In this document: in pieces, positions 17,505 to 27,425 of the stretch
How the letters are laid out: each line of letters opens with the position of its first letter
Position numbering within the stretch: the first letter of the stretch is position 1
From: Bacteroidota bacterium
Lineage (GTDB): Bacteria; Bacteroidota; Bacteroidia; JAHEXY01
Assembly: GCA_023251875.1 (NCBI GenBank)
Contig: JAHEXY010000002.1
Location: 371,591 to 435,590, forward strand
DNA length: 64,000 nt
Reading direction: 5' to 3'
Program-made: the position numbers and the translations under genes
The notes under the pieces: model-generated
The model's input: the letters and a program-made list of their open reading frames with translations, nothing else
Database searches by the model: none
What the model was told of the DNA's origin: nothing

Positions 17505-18854
17505 CTACAACAAGTCATTAGCCAAATTAGCCAAGGCCGACCTTTCTCCTTTTTCAAGGGTAATATGTGAAAATAAAGAGTTTCCTTTTAAACGATCTAT
17601 TAAATAAGAAAGCCCATTTGATTCAGAATCAAGATAGGGAGTGTCTATTTGATAAATATCTCCCGTAAAAATTATTTTGGTGTTTTCTCCTGCACGCGTA
17701 ATAATGGTTTTTACTTCATGTGGCGTAAGATTTTGAGCTTCATCAACAATAAAAATAATGTTAGAAAGGCTTCTTCCTCTAATATAAGCAAGAGGAGTAA
17801 TCATCAGCTTTTCTTTTTTTACCATTTCCTCAATGCGCTTGTAATTCTTATCGTTTTCGCTAAATTGATTTTTAATGTATTTTAAATTATCCCATAAAGG
17901 TTCCATATAAGGATTAATCTTCGACTTAATATCTCCAGGCAAAAAGCCAATGTCTTTATTGCTTAAAGGAACAATGGGCCTTGCAAGATATATTTGATCA
18001 AAGTTTTTAGATTGTTCAATGGCTCCTGCCAATGCAAGGAGTGTTTTTCCTGTACCTGCAACACCTTGAATGGTTACCAGTTTTATATCCGGATTAAGAA
18101 TGGCATGCATGGCAAACGTTTGCTCGGCATTTCGCGGTTTTATTCCATACGTAAAAATTTTCTTTACCAATTCCACCATATTATTGGTAGGGTTATAATA
18201 TGATAAAGCTGAATTTTTTCCATTTCTTAAAATATAAAAATGATTATTAATGGGTTTCGTTTTAAAAACTTCTCCTGCATCAATAGATCCTGAAATAAAT
18301 ATTTTTCGAATAATTTCACCGTCTATTCCATCGTCTGTGGTTAAACCTGTATAGAGATTATTAACATCTTTGATTTTACCCGTTTCATAATCCTCTGCAG
18401 GAATGTTAAGGGCTTTGGCTTTTAACCTTAGGTTAATATCTTTTGTTACAAGTACTACTTTTTTATCGTCACTTTTTTCTTGCTCAGATAATGCACAATT
18501 TAAAATTTTATGGTCCGCTTTAGCCTCGCCAAATACTTTTTCGGCATTCACTTTACTATGGGTATCCATAATTACCTTAAAGCGTCCCTTTCCTTTTCCT
18601 GTAAGAGGTATCCATTCTTGTAAGGATGTATTACCGGATAAATTATCTATAAAGCGAATAAACTGGCGTGCAGCAAAGTTTTTGGTATCATTACCCTTTT
18701 TAAAATTATCCAGCTCTTCGAGAACTGTTATCGGTATGGCCACATCATGCTCTTCAAAACTATTAACAGCATCATGATCATATAATATTACTGAGGTATC
18801 TAGAACAAATATTTTTTTTCCTTTAATTGGTAATACGTTGGTTTTCTTTGACAT
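17505..18854 (-). CDS. phoH: PhoH-family protein with N-terminal PIN domain
   Basis: This 449-residue protein joins a PIN nuclease-like domain (about 14-150; acidic residues in VLDTSVILYD and LVTKDINLRLKA) to a PhoH ATPase domain (Walker A GVAGTGKT at 264-271; Walker B IIFIVDEAQNL; FTGDIYQID). The PIN-PhoH arrangement is a known conserved family thought to act on RNA as a helicase/nuclease; its physiological role is poorly defined. Length is normal. The last codons (LANDLL and stop) lie in one copy of the 21-bp direct repeat flanking hicAB. A promoter is expected in the AT-rich region upstream (18855-19172). Confidence 0.92.
   Translation of the reverse strand: MSKKTNVLPIKGKKIFVLDTSVILYDHDAVNSFEEHDVAIPITVLEELDNFKKGNDTKNFAARQFIRFIDNLSGNTSLQEWIPLTGKGKGRFKVIMDTHSKVNAEKVFGEAKADHKILNCALSEQEKSDDKKVVLVTKDINLRLKAKALNIPAEDYETGKIKDVNNLYTGLTTDDGIDGEIIRKIFISGSIDAGEVFKTKPINNHFYILRNGKNSALSYYNPTNNMVELVKKIFTYGIKPRNAEQTFAMHAILNPDIKLVTIQGVAGTGKTLLALAGAIEQSKNFDQIYLARPIVPLSNKDIGFLPGDIKSKINPYMEPLWDNLKYIKNQFSENDKNYKRIEEMVKKEKLMITPLAYIRGRSLSNIIFIVDEAQNLTPHEVKTIITRAGENTKIIFTGDIYQIDTPYLDSESNGLSYLIDRLKGNSLFSHITLEKGERSALANLANDLL
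17506..17526. repeat. 21-bp direct repeat, right copy (within phoH 3' end)
   Basis: This is the partner of 16966-16986, offset by 540 bp. It includes the end of phoH, so the intact gene has kept this copy and the left copy is the remnant. Confidence 0.6.
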
Positions 18855-19172
18855 ATAATCAAGTTACGTGTGGTACAAAACCTAATGTACAATTATTTGC
18901 TTTTCAACAATCAATATTTTAAAAATATAATTGACAATTAATGGTTAATAACTAAGTAAAATGAACGTATAATAAGAATACTTGATTTTGAACAGAGAAA
19001 ATGGAAATGTTGTAAAAAATGCAATTTGCATATTATCAGTTTTTTACATACCTTGTGCGAGCTTTTTATATTTTACTAACAATAAAATTATAGCCGAATA
19101 GTTTATAAAGATGTACTAGAAGTGTTTTAGTATAAAAAGATAGTTTAGAATTAACCTTAACATCTAAATTAA
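18855..19172. other. Intergenic region, no gene recognised
   Basis: 318 bp of AT-rich DNA between the divergent phoH gene and a small plus-strand ORF. It must carry the phoH promoter. The minus strand has TAGGTTTTG near 18876-18884, one base longer than a TAnnTTTG box. No RNA gene, repeat or longer ORF is visible. Confidence 0.4.
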
Positions 19173-19340
19173 ATGTATACAAAAGAAACAATAAGTGATA
19201 TAAAATTAAGCTCTAAAAAAGCAGAAAAAAAGCTTCATAAAACAGCAGTTAATGGGGAGCGTATGCTTACTAGTTCAGAAGCTGAAGATATACTTAATAA
19301 AATACTGTCGGAATATCTTTTTCAAGTCAATTTGAATTGA
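19173..19340 (+). CDS. Small hypothetical protein, 55 residues
   Basis: ATG at 19173 to TGA at 19338-19340 encodes a basic, helical, soluble-looking 55-residue peptide: MYTKETISDIKLSSKKAEKK at the start, then a segment with SSEAEDILNKILSEYL. The stop lies directly against the stop of the convergent metallo-hydrolase gene (next base), a compact arrangement common for real genes. There is no homologue I recognise and no signal peptide. It could be a small regulator or simply a chance ORF. Confidence 0.4.
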   Translation: MYTKETISDIKLSSKKAEKKLHKTAVNGERMLTSSEAEDILNKILSEYLFQVNLN

Positions 19341-20180
19341 TTATAATTCTATCAACTTAAACGTTTTATCCAGTTTTATTCCTTTATCTGTTTTTTGAAC
19401 GGTACAGCATTCGTTCATCGAGTCATGTTCAAAGAATAAAACGTAGCTTTTTTCGCCAGCCTCATTCATAAATTTTTCTTTTTCATCAAGGGTTAATAAG
19501 GGTCTTGTATCATAGCTCATTATATAAGGAATAGGAATATGACCGATTGAAGGCAATAAATCTGCCACATAAACAAGTGTCTTTTCTTTATACTTTATAT
19601 GCGGAATCATCATGGCATCCGTATGTCCGCTTACAAATAAAACCGAAAATCCGGGAAATAATTCTCCTTCCTTTTCTACAAATTTAAGTTGACCGCTTTC
19701 TTGAATGGGCATTATATTTTCTTTTAAGAAAGAAGCTTTTTCTCTTTTATTGGGTTTTGTAGCCCATTCCCAATGCCTGGCATTTGACCAATAGGTAGCA
19801 TTTTTAAATGCAGGTTCATGACCTGTTTTGTCTTTATTCCATTTAATGCTTCCTCCACAATGATCAAAATGCAAATGCGTTAAAAAGACATCTGTTATAT
19901 CATCAAATGAAAATCCATGGGCATGTAATGATTTTTGAAGGTTATCAGTGCCATGTAAAAAATAATAACCAAAAAATTTGGCATCTTGTTTGTCTCCAAG
20001 TCCATTATCAATTAATATTAGGCGATTACCATCTTGTACTAACAAGCATCGCAATGCCCAAGAGCACATATTATTTGGATCAGCAGGATTGGTTTTTTGC
20101 CAAATGGATTTGGGAACAACTCCAAACATAGCACCACCATCAAGTTTAAAATAACCGGTATTAATAGAATATAATTGCAT
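19341..20180 (-). CDS. MBL-fold metallo-hydrolase
   Basis: From the ATG at 20180 the protein has 279 residues. An upstream in-frame start would add 13 hydrophobic residues and looks less natural than MQLYSINTGYFKLDGG. The zinc-binding motif THLHFDHCGG (H102, H104, D106, H107) is intact. Further metal residues are expected at GHTDAMMIP (conserved H) and near the C-terminal FEHD. The overall layout, with a substrate-side GGAMFGVVP near the N-terminus, resembles quorum-quenching lactonase-like and related hydrolases. The substrate is unknown. It is transcribed away from the tamB-like gene and faces the small ORF. Confidence 0.85.
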   Translation of the reverse strand: MQLYSINTGYFKLDGGAMFGVVPKSIWQKTNPADPNNMCSWALRCLLVQDGNRLILIDNGLGDKQDAKFFGYYFLHGTDNLQKSLHAHGFSFDDITDVFLTHLHFDHCGGSIKWNKDKTGHEPAFKNATYWSNARHWEWATKPNKREKASFLKENIMPIQESGQLKFVEKEGELFPGFSVLFVSGHTDAMMIPHIKYKEKTLVYVADLLPSIGHIPIPYIMSYDTRPLLTLDEKEKFMNEAGEKSYVLFFEHDSMNECCTVQKTDKGIKLDKTFKLIEL

Positions 20181-20251
20181 AAGAAGATTTTTATAAATTA
20201 CAAATATAACAACAAGCACAATTCATCATTAGTAATTAGTAATTTTAAATA

Positions 20252-23200
20252 GTGAAGAAGGCTCTAAAAATAATATCCTATATTTTATTGGCAATAATAA
20301 TATTGCTTACTTCATGCTATTTTCTACTGCGTACACCCAAAGTACAAACCTATCTTACGCAAACCATAGCGTCTTATTTATCCAAGAAATTACATGCAAA
20401 AATTACTGTAGGTGGAGTAAATATTAAATTTATAAAGAAAGTAGTGTTGGAAAAGGTGTATGTTGAAGACCAACATCAAGACACTCTTCTATATGTTGGA
20501 GAATTAAAAGGAGATATAGCTGCATTCAATACAACAACACAAGAAATATATCTTAATAAAATAATAGTAGAAGAATGTAAATTTCATTTGATACAATATG
20601 AAAACGACAGTGTATTGAATTTGCAATTTATTATTGATGCGCTTAGTTCTAATTCTAATGATACTACTACCGGAAAGCCATGGAAAATTAAATGTGAAGG
20701 TATAGAAGTAATTGCCTCTGAATTTATTTATAAAAATTATATTTCTTTAAAAGAAGATTCGACTTTTAAATACGGTTTCTTGCGATTTGAAAATGTAAAT
20801 ACTTCTATCAATCAAATATCAATCGTTAACGATACTATTAATGCTCATATACAAGAAATGGCCTTAGTAGAAGGAGGTGATTTTTTCCTTACTCATCTTT
20901 CAACCTATGCAAAAGTTTCGCCTGTGAATATTGTTGCTGATAGGCTTGAGCTTACTACCCCATTTAGTAATATAAAATTAAATGCGAGTTTAAATTATAA
21001 TGGTTATGGAGCTTTGTCCGACTTTATTCATAGCGTTATTATTGATGCAACATTTGATACTTCAAAAGTATATCTCGGAGATGTTGCTCACTTTGCTCCT
21101 GCTATTAAAGGATTTGATGAATATGGCCAAATTGCAGGAAAAATAAGGGGAACAGTAGATAAATTCAAAGCTAAAAATTTAGACTTTCGATATAGAACAC
21201 ACACACACTTAAATGGCAATTTTAGTTTTACGGGTTTGCCTGATATTGATGAAACTTTTATGGAGTTTAAAATAAAAACCTTAACTACTACGGCAGATGA
21301 GCTAAGAACAATTCCTTTATTTCCATTTACAAAGGGGAAAAATATTACGATACCGAATAATATTGATCAAATGGGATTGATACTTTTTCAGGGAGAGTTT
21401 ACCGGTTTTTATAACGACTTTGTTGCATACGGAAATTTTAATAGTGCTTTAGGAAATGTACATTCAGATGTATCGCTTAATCACAATAAAAATAATTTGG
21501 TTAAATACCATGGAAAGATTGAAACGACCAATTTTGCTCTTGGTACATTATTAGGTGCTGATAGTTTATTAGGGAAAGTGAGCATAAATGCAGATATCAA
21601 TGGTAAGGGACTTGAAAGAGATGATGCTGTGGTTGAATTAAAGGGTATCGTAAATACTATGGAGTTTAATAAATATACCTATCAAAATGTTGATATCTCC
21701 GGAGAATTATCGCGAAGTAAATTTATGGGAGCTTTTACACTAAATGATCCTAATGCCAATATAGACTTTTCCGGTAGTATTGATTTTTCTTCTGAAATCC
21801 CTGAATTTCATTTTTCATCAACACTTCAAAATGTAAATTTAGTTCGATTAAATTTAATTAATAGAGATAACAGCTCTTTGTTAAGTGCAAATCTTGATAT
21901 TAACTTTAAAGGAAATAATGCGGATAATTTATTTGGGAAAATAAATCTTACCGATATTACATATAAAGAAAAATCCGAAAAAATCTACTTGCCGTCTTTT
22001 ACGCTCACCTCTGTTGAAGAGGCCGGAGAGAAAAAAATTAATATTCGTTCTGAAATGTTTAATGCCGATATAAATGGCATTTTTACTTTTGTGGGAATTA
22101 AGTCAACCGGAAAATATTTTTTAACACCTTACTTACCAACAATAGCAGCAAAACTACCTTCAATAGAAAATACAAGCAATCAAACTTTTAAATATAAAAT
22201 TTGGTTTGGAGAAAAAATAACGGCCTTTTCAAAAATATTTACTCCTGATGTAAGTATTCATCCTCAAACAACATTAAATGGCAGTTATACTTCCTCTAAT
22301 CGTGCTTTGGCAATGAATATTATTTCACCTGAGGTTTCTGTTTTTGGAAATAAAATGAGTAAAGTAAATATTTGGAGTGTTACCTATAATGATACATTGC
22401 GTTTTAATCTTACTCTTGATAGATTATCATTCACGAAAGATATTGGTCTTCAAAATGTGAATATTCAAACCACGGCAAAGAAAGATTCAATAGGCTATTC
22501 TATTTCATGGGATAATAAAAAAGATACACTTTATAAAGGCCAATTAGAAGGCTTAATTACATTAGATTCTATACGGGTAAATCTCAACACCTCTCCATCT
22601 ACAATTGTAATAGCTGATTCTGTTTGGACAATCAATAATTTTTTAGCTTCTATTGATAGTAATCGTATAGTAGTTGATAATTTGAAATTCTATAAAAATG
22701 AAGAAATTGCACAATTTAATGGAATACTTTCTGATAATCATGATGAAGCAGGTATACTTACTTTGTCCAATTTCGATATTCAGAACGTAAATTTTTTACT
22801 GGGAAAAGATGGCGTTAAGTTAAAAGGCAAGGTAAATGGATTAACATCTGTTCAAAGTGCATTAGGCCGCCCTGATATATCTTCGAGTATTGTAGTAAAA
22901 GATTTTACTGTTGATAATGATAATTTGGGAGATATTCAATTACGAACCAATTGGGACAATGAAAATAAAATTATTGGAATAGATGGGGATTTGAGTAGAG
23001 GGTCAATTAAAGCTTTTGCAATAAATGGTAAATATTTTGTCGCCAGAAAAGATAATTATTTAGATTTTGCAATTTCTTTAAATAAATTTAAACTCGACTA
23101 TCTTTCTCGTTTTACTACAGATATCTTTAGTGACATTAAAGGACGTGCCAGTGGAGAACTTAAGTTAACAGGCGATTTTGACAAACCTGAATTGAATGGA

Positions 23201-24655
23201 AAACTGCAATTACAAAAAACAAGTTTTAGGGTTGATTATACCAATGAAATTTATAGTTTATCTGATAGTGTTTCGTTTTTTAAAGATGCAATTGTTCTCG
23301 ATAGTATTCGGATAAATGATTCAAATGGTAATTCGGCTGTTGCCAGCGGAGAAATTACACACAACTATTTTAGAGACTTTGCTTTTAATCTTCATTTTGT
23401 ACTTAACAATTTCGAATGTTTAAATACAACATACGCCCTTAATAATTCTTTTTATGGAACTGCTTTTGCCAGTGGCATAATGGATATAACCGGTACACCC
23501 GAAAATCTTGTTTTTGACGTAAAGGCCAAAATAGATAAAGGTGTAAAAAATAAAACTACTAAAATAGCTGTACCTATTGAAGATAAAGAAGAAATTGAAG
23601 AATCGAATTTTGTAACTTTTATTAATAAAACGAATAAAGCAGCCATACAGGAATACAAAGTAGATTTATCCGGACTGCAATTAAATTTTGATCTTGAAGT
23701 AAATCCTGATGCCCAAGTTCAAATTATTTTTGATGCAAGTACTGGAGATATTATAACTGCAACGGGAAGTGGCAAAATTAAAATGGAGATCAATACACTT
23801 GGAGATTTTAATATGTATGGTGATTATGTTATTGAAGATGGATCGTATAAACTAACCTTGAAAGAAGTTATTAGTAGGGATTTTAAAATTGAAAAAGGTG
23901 GAAATATAACGTGGAATGGAGATCCGTACGAGGCGCTCATGGATATAACGGCCATCTATCGTTTAAGAGCCTCTTTATATGACTTAAATCAGGTAGAGTT
24001 TGAAACCAAGACTGAAAAGATTCCAATTAATTGCAACCTAATGCTCCAGGGAAAATTATTGAATCCGAATATTACGTTCGGAATTGATTTTCCCGGTCTT
24101 GAAGAAGATATTAAATCAAGAGCCATGTCCTACTTAGCAACGGAGCAAGCAATCAATAAACATGTTTTTTCATTGTTGGCATTTGGTCAGTTTTTGCCCG
24201 AAAATATAGGAGCATCTTATGCTACGGGCGCAGCAACTACAACCAGTACTGATATTGTATCAAAAAACGTAAGTAGTATTTTGAGCAGCGCACTATCAGG
24301 AGTGGTAGAAGGTTTAGATGTTAATTACAGTGCCGGAAATGAAAATAAAGTGGGAGAGTTACGGGTTGCTTTTTCAAGGCAATTATTAAACGATAGGGTG
24401 TCTATTCAGGTAAATGGGGGAAATGCCAATACAATTTCATCATCAGGCGCCAGTACCAATAAAATTGTTGGAGATTTTACGGGAGAAATAAAAATTACAA
24501 AAGATGGGCGCTTTAAGGGAAAAGTGTATAACAAATCTGAGGATCAAGATTTGTTGTATGGAAATACCAGTTATACGCAGGGGATAGGTCTTTTTTACAG
24601 AAAAGAATTTGATTCTCTTTCGGAATTGTTTAAAAAATCTGCAACAAAGCAGTAA
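20252..24655 (+). CDS. tamB: TamB-like (DUF490) translocation/assembly module protein
   Basis: This very long protein (1467 residues) has an N-terminal membrane anchor (about 6-26, IISYILLAIIILLTSCYFLL) and an extended repetitive beta-rich body. The C-terminal DUF490/TamB domain includes GDYVIEDGSYKLTLKEVISRDFKIEKGG and a final amphipathic section (VGELRVAFSRQLLNDRVSIQVNGG). TamB-like proteins span the periplasm and are implicated in phospholipid transport to, and protein assembly in, the outer membrane. GTG is the start codon; it gives the standard short cytoplasmic lead before the anchor. A partner TamA/BamA-like gene is not adjacent. Confidence 0.9.
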   Translation: MKKALKIISYILLAIIILLTSCYFLLRTPKVQTYLTQTIASYLSKKLHAKITVGGVNIKFIKKVVLEKVYVEDQHQDTLLYVGELKGDIAAFNTTTQEIYLNKIIVEECKFHLIQYENDSVLNLQFIIDALSSNSNDTTTGKPWKIKCEGIEVIASEFIYKNYISLKEDSTFKYGFLRFENVNTSINQISIVNDTINAHIQEMALVEGGDFFLTHLSTYAKVSPVNIVADRLELTTPFSNIKLNASLNYNGYGALSDFIHSVIIDATFDTSKVYLGDVAHFAPAIKGFDEYGQIAGKIRGTVDKFKAKNLDFRYRTHTHLNGNFSFTGLPDIDETFMEFKIKTLTTTADELRTIPLFPFTKGKNITIPNNIDQMGLILFQGEFTGFYNDFVAYGNFNSALGNVHSDVSLNHNKNNLVKYHGKIETTNFALGTLLGADSLLGKVSINADINGKGLERDDAVVELKGIVNTMEFNKYTYQNVDISGELSRSKFMGAFTLNDPNANIDFSGSIDFSSEIPEFHFSSTLQNVNLVRLNLINRDNSSLLSANLDINFKGNNADNLFGKINLTDITYKEKSEKIYLPSFTLTSVEEAGEKKINIRSEMFNADINGIFTFVGIKSTGKYFLTPYLPTIAAKLPSIENTSNQTFKYKIWFGEKITAFSKIFTPDVSIHPQTTLNGSYTSSNRALAMNIISPEVSVFGNKMSKVNIWSVTYNDTLRFNLTLDRLSFTKDIGLQNVNIQTTAKKDSIGYSISWDNKKDTLYKGQLEGLITLDSIRVNLNTSPSTIVIADSVWTINNFLASIDSNRIVVDNLKFYKNEEIAQFNGILSDNHDEAGILTLSNFDIQNVNFLLGKDGVKLKGKVNGLTSVQSALGRPDISSSIVVKDFTVDNDNLGDIQLRTNWDNENKIIGIDGDLSRGSIKAFAINGKYFVARKDNYLDFAISLNKFKLDYLSRFTTDIFSDIKGRASGELKLTGDFDKPELNGKLQLQKTSFRVDYTNEIYSLSDSVSFFKDAIVLDSIRINDSNGNSAVASGEITHNYFRDFAFNLHFVLNNFECLNTTYALNNSFYGTAFASGIMDITGTPENLVFDVKAKIDKGVKNKTTKIAVPIEDKEEIEESNFVTFINKTNKAAIQEYKVDLSGLQLNFDLEVNPDAQVQIIFDASTGDIITATGSGKIKMEINTLGDFNMYGDYVIEDGSYKLTLKEVISRDFKIEKGGNITWNGDPYEALMDITAIYRLRASLYDLNQVEFETKTEKIPINCNLMLQGKLLNPNITFGIDFPGLEEDIKSRAMSYLATEQAINKHVFSLLAFGQFLPENIGASYATGAATTTSTDIVSKNVSSILSSALSGVVEGLDVNYSAGNENKVGELRVAFSRQLLNDRVSIQVNGGNANTISSSGASTNKIVGDFTGEIKITKDGRFKGKVYNKSEDQDLLYGNTSYTQGIGLFYRKEFDSLSELFKKSATKQ

Positions 24656-24665
24656 TACTAATTGT

Positions 24666-24868
24666 TTAAATCATTGGGGTTTGAATTTGTAACATTCTTG
24701 ACCCTACTTCTTGTCATTTTTTAAATTCTTTCGGTAAATCTTTTGGCTCAATAGTAATATTAATAGTAGAAAATATTTCTTTAGGACTTATAATTCCATC
24801 CTTTCCTTTTGCCGCAATTTTACCATATCATAAGAATAAAGATTATATAAGTCAAGCAACATGTCAAT
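24666..24868 (-). pseudogene. Decayed ORF of unknown family
   Basis: On the minus strand FIDMLLDLYNLYSYDMVK (from about 24868) is followed, after a one-base shift in an A-run, by a coding-like stretch IAAKGKDGIISPKEIFST and then INITIEPKDLPKEFKK. An in-frame TGA interrupts it, after which QEVGSRMLQIQTPMI continues to TAA at 24666-24668. Two lesions in a short, otherwise protein-like stretch suggest a pseudogene. I do not recognise the family. Confidence 0.35.
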
Positions 24869-24887
24869 AAATATTATTTTTTCTATG

Positions 24888-24950
24888 CCCTCACCCTGCC
24901 TATGCGAAACAAGTTCGGGACAGGCTCTCTCCCAAAGGAGAGGGTAAGTT
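24888..24950. repeat. CTCTCC/GGAGAG palindromic repeat, copy at 24.9 kb
   Basis: CTCTCC (24927-24932) pairs with GGAGAG (24937-24942). The stretch begins CCCTCACCCTGCC and ends in GTTTGGAATTTT. The copy at 55423-55463 has the same outer parts in the opposite orientation. About 25 bp of extra sequence lie between the CCTGCC part and the palindrome here. Confidence 0.65.
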
Positions 24951-25335
24951 TGGAATTTTTAATAATCTCTTAACTTATATAAACGCTAATGAATTAAATT
25001 ATTTTTCGAATAAATTATTTGGCGAAAATAAAAGGCGCGTTCGTCAAAACCAGTTAATGAAGTTTTTAAATATATTTTCTGAAATCGCTTAACCGGTTTT
25101 TGGTGTCGAATATGTTGTCATAAATATTTTTTCTATGTTGAGCAAATGGGTATCTTTACATGCAAATAAGTGCAAAGAGTTCTTTATAAATTTTTACAAA
25201 GCTAAAATAGTTAGTGGGTTAATCGTTGGACATTAAAAAACTACACTTACAATAGATTGATATGTATTTGAATACGAAGCAGTTTCAAATCCTTCTCTTA
25301 CAGCAATAAAATAACTATGCGTAATGTAAAAAACG

Positions 25336-25361
25336 AAAAGCTTTGATAAATCAGGGCTTTT
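25336..25361. terminator. Hairpin with T-rich arm
   Basis: AAAAGC-TTTGAT (25336-25347) pairs with ATCAGGGCTTTT (25350-25361), giving a mostly complementary stem around AA. This is the form of simple terminators that often follow tRNA genes in Bacteroidota. No intact gene precedes it; a possible tRNA-like remnant lies just to the left. Confidence 0.4.
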
Positions 25362-25533
25362 GTGTTTCATCAATCAAGAATCATTGTGACTAAATTATAA
25401 ATCGTTTTTGCATTACATCGAACTAATATTCAAACACACTAAATTTTGCCCATGAATCTGAACCGTTCATTACTGGAGTTAATTTTCTTTTTCTTACTTT
25501 CTCTTTGCTAAATTTGTTTTAAAATATTCATCG

Positions 25534-27417
25534 GTGAAAGATTTACTAAGGGCTTTAGTACTCATTTTTTTATTTCCTATTTTTTCTTTTTCTCAAGAGA
25601 GTAAGGATTCAACTAATATTTCTAATAATAAACTTGATAGCATATTTGTTCCTGCAAGGTACTGTTGGTGGAGTGAAAATTATATTAGTGTTGATTCGAG
25701 CTTGAATAGCTATAATGAGAATTCTGATTTTATTCGTGTAAACTTTCCATTTCTTGGAAATACAGGAAATGTTGGCTCTGCAACTAATTCTATTAAGTTT
25801 TCTTCGGATTCACTGTTTTTAATTACTCCGTATTTAAATGCTTTAGAAAATAGTTATACAATAACTCAATTGAAAGGAGTTTTTAACCAAACATATCCTT
25901 ATACACATGCAATGTTTGTAAGCGGACCTCAAAATGAACAAGATTTGTATGCTGAATACGGCATTCAATTGAAAAAGATGTTTAGGCTTGGAGCAAAATA
26001 TGTGGGAACTGGAGGCGATGGTATTTATGAGAATTCTACAAATAAATTTTCAAATATTGATTTATATGCCGGATTTACTACTCAAAATAGATTGTACAAT
26101 TGTGTTTTAACCGGAGCGATAGGTAAAAATAAAGTTTCGGAAAATGGTGGTGTAACTGAAGATACAAGTGATGTTCCGCCCGTTAATTTACACTATGCAC
26201 AAAATTATTTTAAAAATAAAAGTATTGCCTTACATCAAGAACTTAATTTGAAATTTGATAGCCTTGCCGTTTTAAATAATAGTATGGGGGAGGAAAAAAA
26301 TGAATTTCCTCTTTTGGAAATTACGCATTCAATAACTTACAAAACAAAAGCCAATACATTTACTGATGATTTAATTAGCGGAGATAATGTAAACTACAAT
26401 CATTTTTATATTGATTCGGCAACAACAAAAGATAGTACCCACATTGCTGATTTAACAAACACCCTAAATGTTTTTTATCGAAAATTAAATGATAAAAAGG
26501 ATGGAGGGCTGCAATTTAGTGTTGGCGGTATTCATCAATTAATTAATTTATATCAAGATAGCCTCATTCAAAAATCGTATTCAAATATTGCTTCTTCCAT
26601 TTCGGTAAAGGTATTTTCTTTAAGGGAAACGGTTGCGATAAGCTCTGCTTATACAATAAATGGATACAATTCGGGAGATTATTATATTAATTTAAATTAT
26701 ATTCATTTGTGGGGAGATACTGCAAAAAAGACCAAGACTTCTTTTTATAGTACTCTTTCATTCCAAAATAGTACTCCTTCTTATTTCTATCAAAATTATT
26801 ATTCCAATCACTTTAAGTGGGAAAATGATTTTAATGATATGAAAATTATAAAATTAAATTTCAGACTTGAGTTTAAAAAACCAAGATTTAAAATCGAATT
26901 ATCCGCCTATAACCTAAAAAATTACATTTATTATGGCCTTAATGTTAATCCTGTTCAAATTTCATATCCATTAAATATTTTTATTGGACAGGTAAGTAAA
27001 GATATTTCAATTGGTAAATTTCATTTAAACTCTTTAGCTCTTATTCAAAAATCTAGTAATGAAAAAGCCGTTCATGTGCCATTATTATACTTGAAACAAT
27101 CACTCTATCTTGAAAGTATGTTATTTAAAAAAGCTATGCAGCTTCAATTGGGCATGGCATTAAATTATTTCACAAACTATGAAGGAAATTATTATATGCC
27201 GGCATTGGGACAATTTTATTTACAAGATAGTACTTCTGTAGGAAATTATCCTTTTATTGATGTTTTTGCTGCTGGAAAAATAAAACGAGTTAGGCTGTTT
27301 ATTAAGTTACAAAATATAACATCCGGTTTGGTTAATGGATCGGAATACACGGTGCCCTTTTATCCTGTTGCGCCAAGAATGTTAAAATGGGGTGTTTCTT
27401 GGATGTTTTTTGACTAA
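25534..27417 (+). CDS. Putative outer-membrane porin (Bacteroidota porin family)
   Basis: This 627-residue protein starts at a GTG and has a signal peptide (1-21, ending FSFSQ). The remainder is an aromatic-rich series of alternating beta strands typical of an outer-membrane barrel and ends in an aromatic residue (GVSWMFFD). Features such as SYFYQNYYSNHFKWEN and the closing PFYPVAPRMLKWGVSW resemble the Bacteroidota putative-porin family (Porin_10). The solute is unknown. The gene is followed by 100 bp holding a dispersed repeat and then two TonB receptor modules, so this stretch is a cluster of outer-membrane proteins. Confidence 0.8.
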   Translation: MKDLLRALVLIFLFPIFSFSQESKDSTNISNNKLDSIFVPARYCWWSENYISVDSSLNSYNENSDFIRVNFPFLGNTGNVGSATNSIKFSSDSLFLITPYLNALENSYTITQLKGVFNQTYPYTHAMFVSGPQNEQDLYAEYGIQLKKMFRLGAKYVGTGGDGIYENSTNKFSNIDLYAGFTTQNRLYNCVLTGAIGKNKVSENGGVTEDTSDVPPVNLHYAQNYFKNKSIALHQELNLKFDSLAVLNNSMGEEKNEFPLLEITHSITYKTKANTFTDDLISGDNVNYNHFYIDSATTKDSTHIADLTNTLNVFYRKLNDKKDGGLQFSVGGIHQLINLYQDSLIQKSYSNIASSISVKVFSLRETVAISSAYTINGYNSGDYYINLNYIHLWGDTAKKTKTSFYSTLSFQNSTPSYFYQNYYSNHFKWENDFNDMKIIKLNFRLEFKKPRFKIELSAYNLKNYIYYGLNVNPVQISYPLNIFIGQVSKDISIGKFHLNSLALIQKSSNEKAVHVPLLYLKQSLYLESMLFKKAMQLQLGMALNYFTNYEGNYYMPALGQFYLQDSTSVGNYPFIDVFAAGKIKRVRLFIKLQNITSGLVNGSEYTVPFYPVAPRMLKWGVSWMFFD

Positions 27418-27425
27418 ATTCCCAT

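Larger units (their letters stand above)
24656..25533. other. Long intergenic region with decayed sequence and repeats
   Basis: 878 bp without an intact gene. It holds a likely decayed minus-strand ORF (24666-24868), a member of the CTCTCC/GGAGAG palindrome family (24888-24950), a short minus-strand ORF with a tRNA-antisense-like motif (25233-25370) and a hairpin with a T-rich arm (25336-25361). It looks like a scar region where older genes were lost. Confidence 0.55.

Noticed and set aside
25260-25310. Intact tRNA gene around TTTCAAATCC
   Set aside because: The T-stem halves do not pair (GCAGT against CCTTC) and no D-arm, anticodon arm or matching acceptor strand is visible.
25233-25370. 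45-codon minus-strand ORF as a real small protein
   Set aside because: Its REGFE-like string is a known artefact of reading tRNA-like DNA backwards, and a terminator hairpin lies within it. It is kept only as a possible tRNA remnant.
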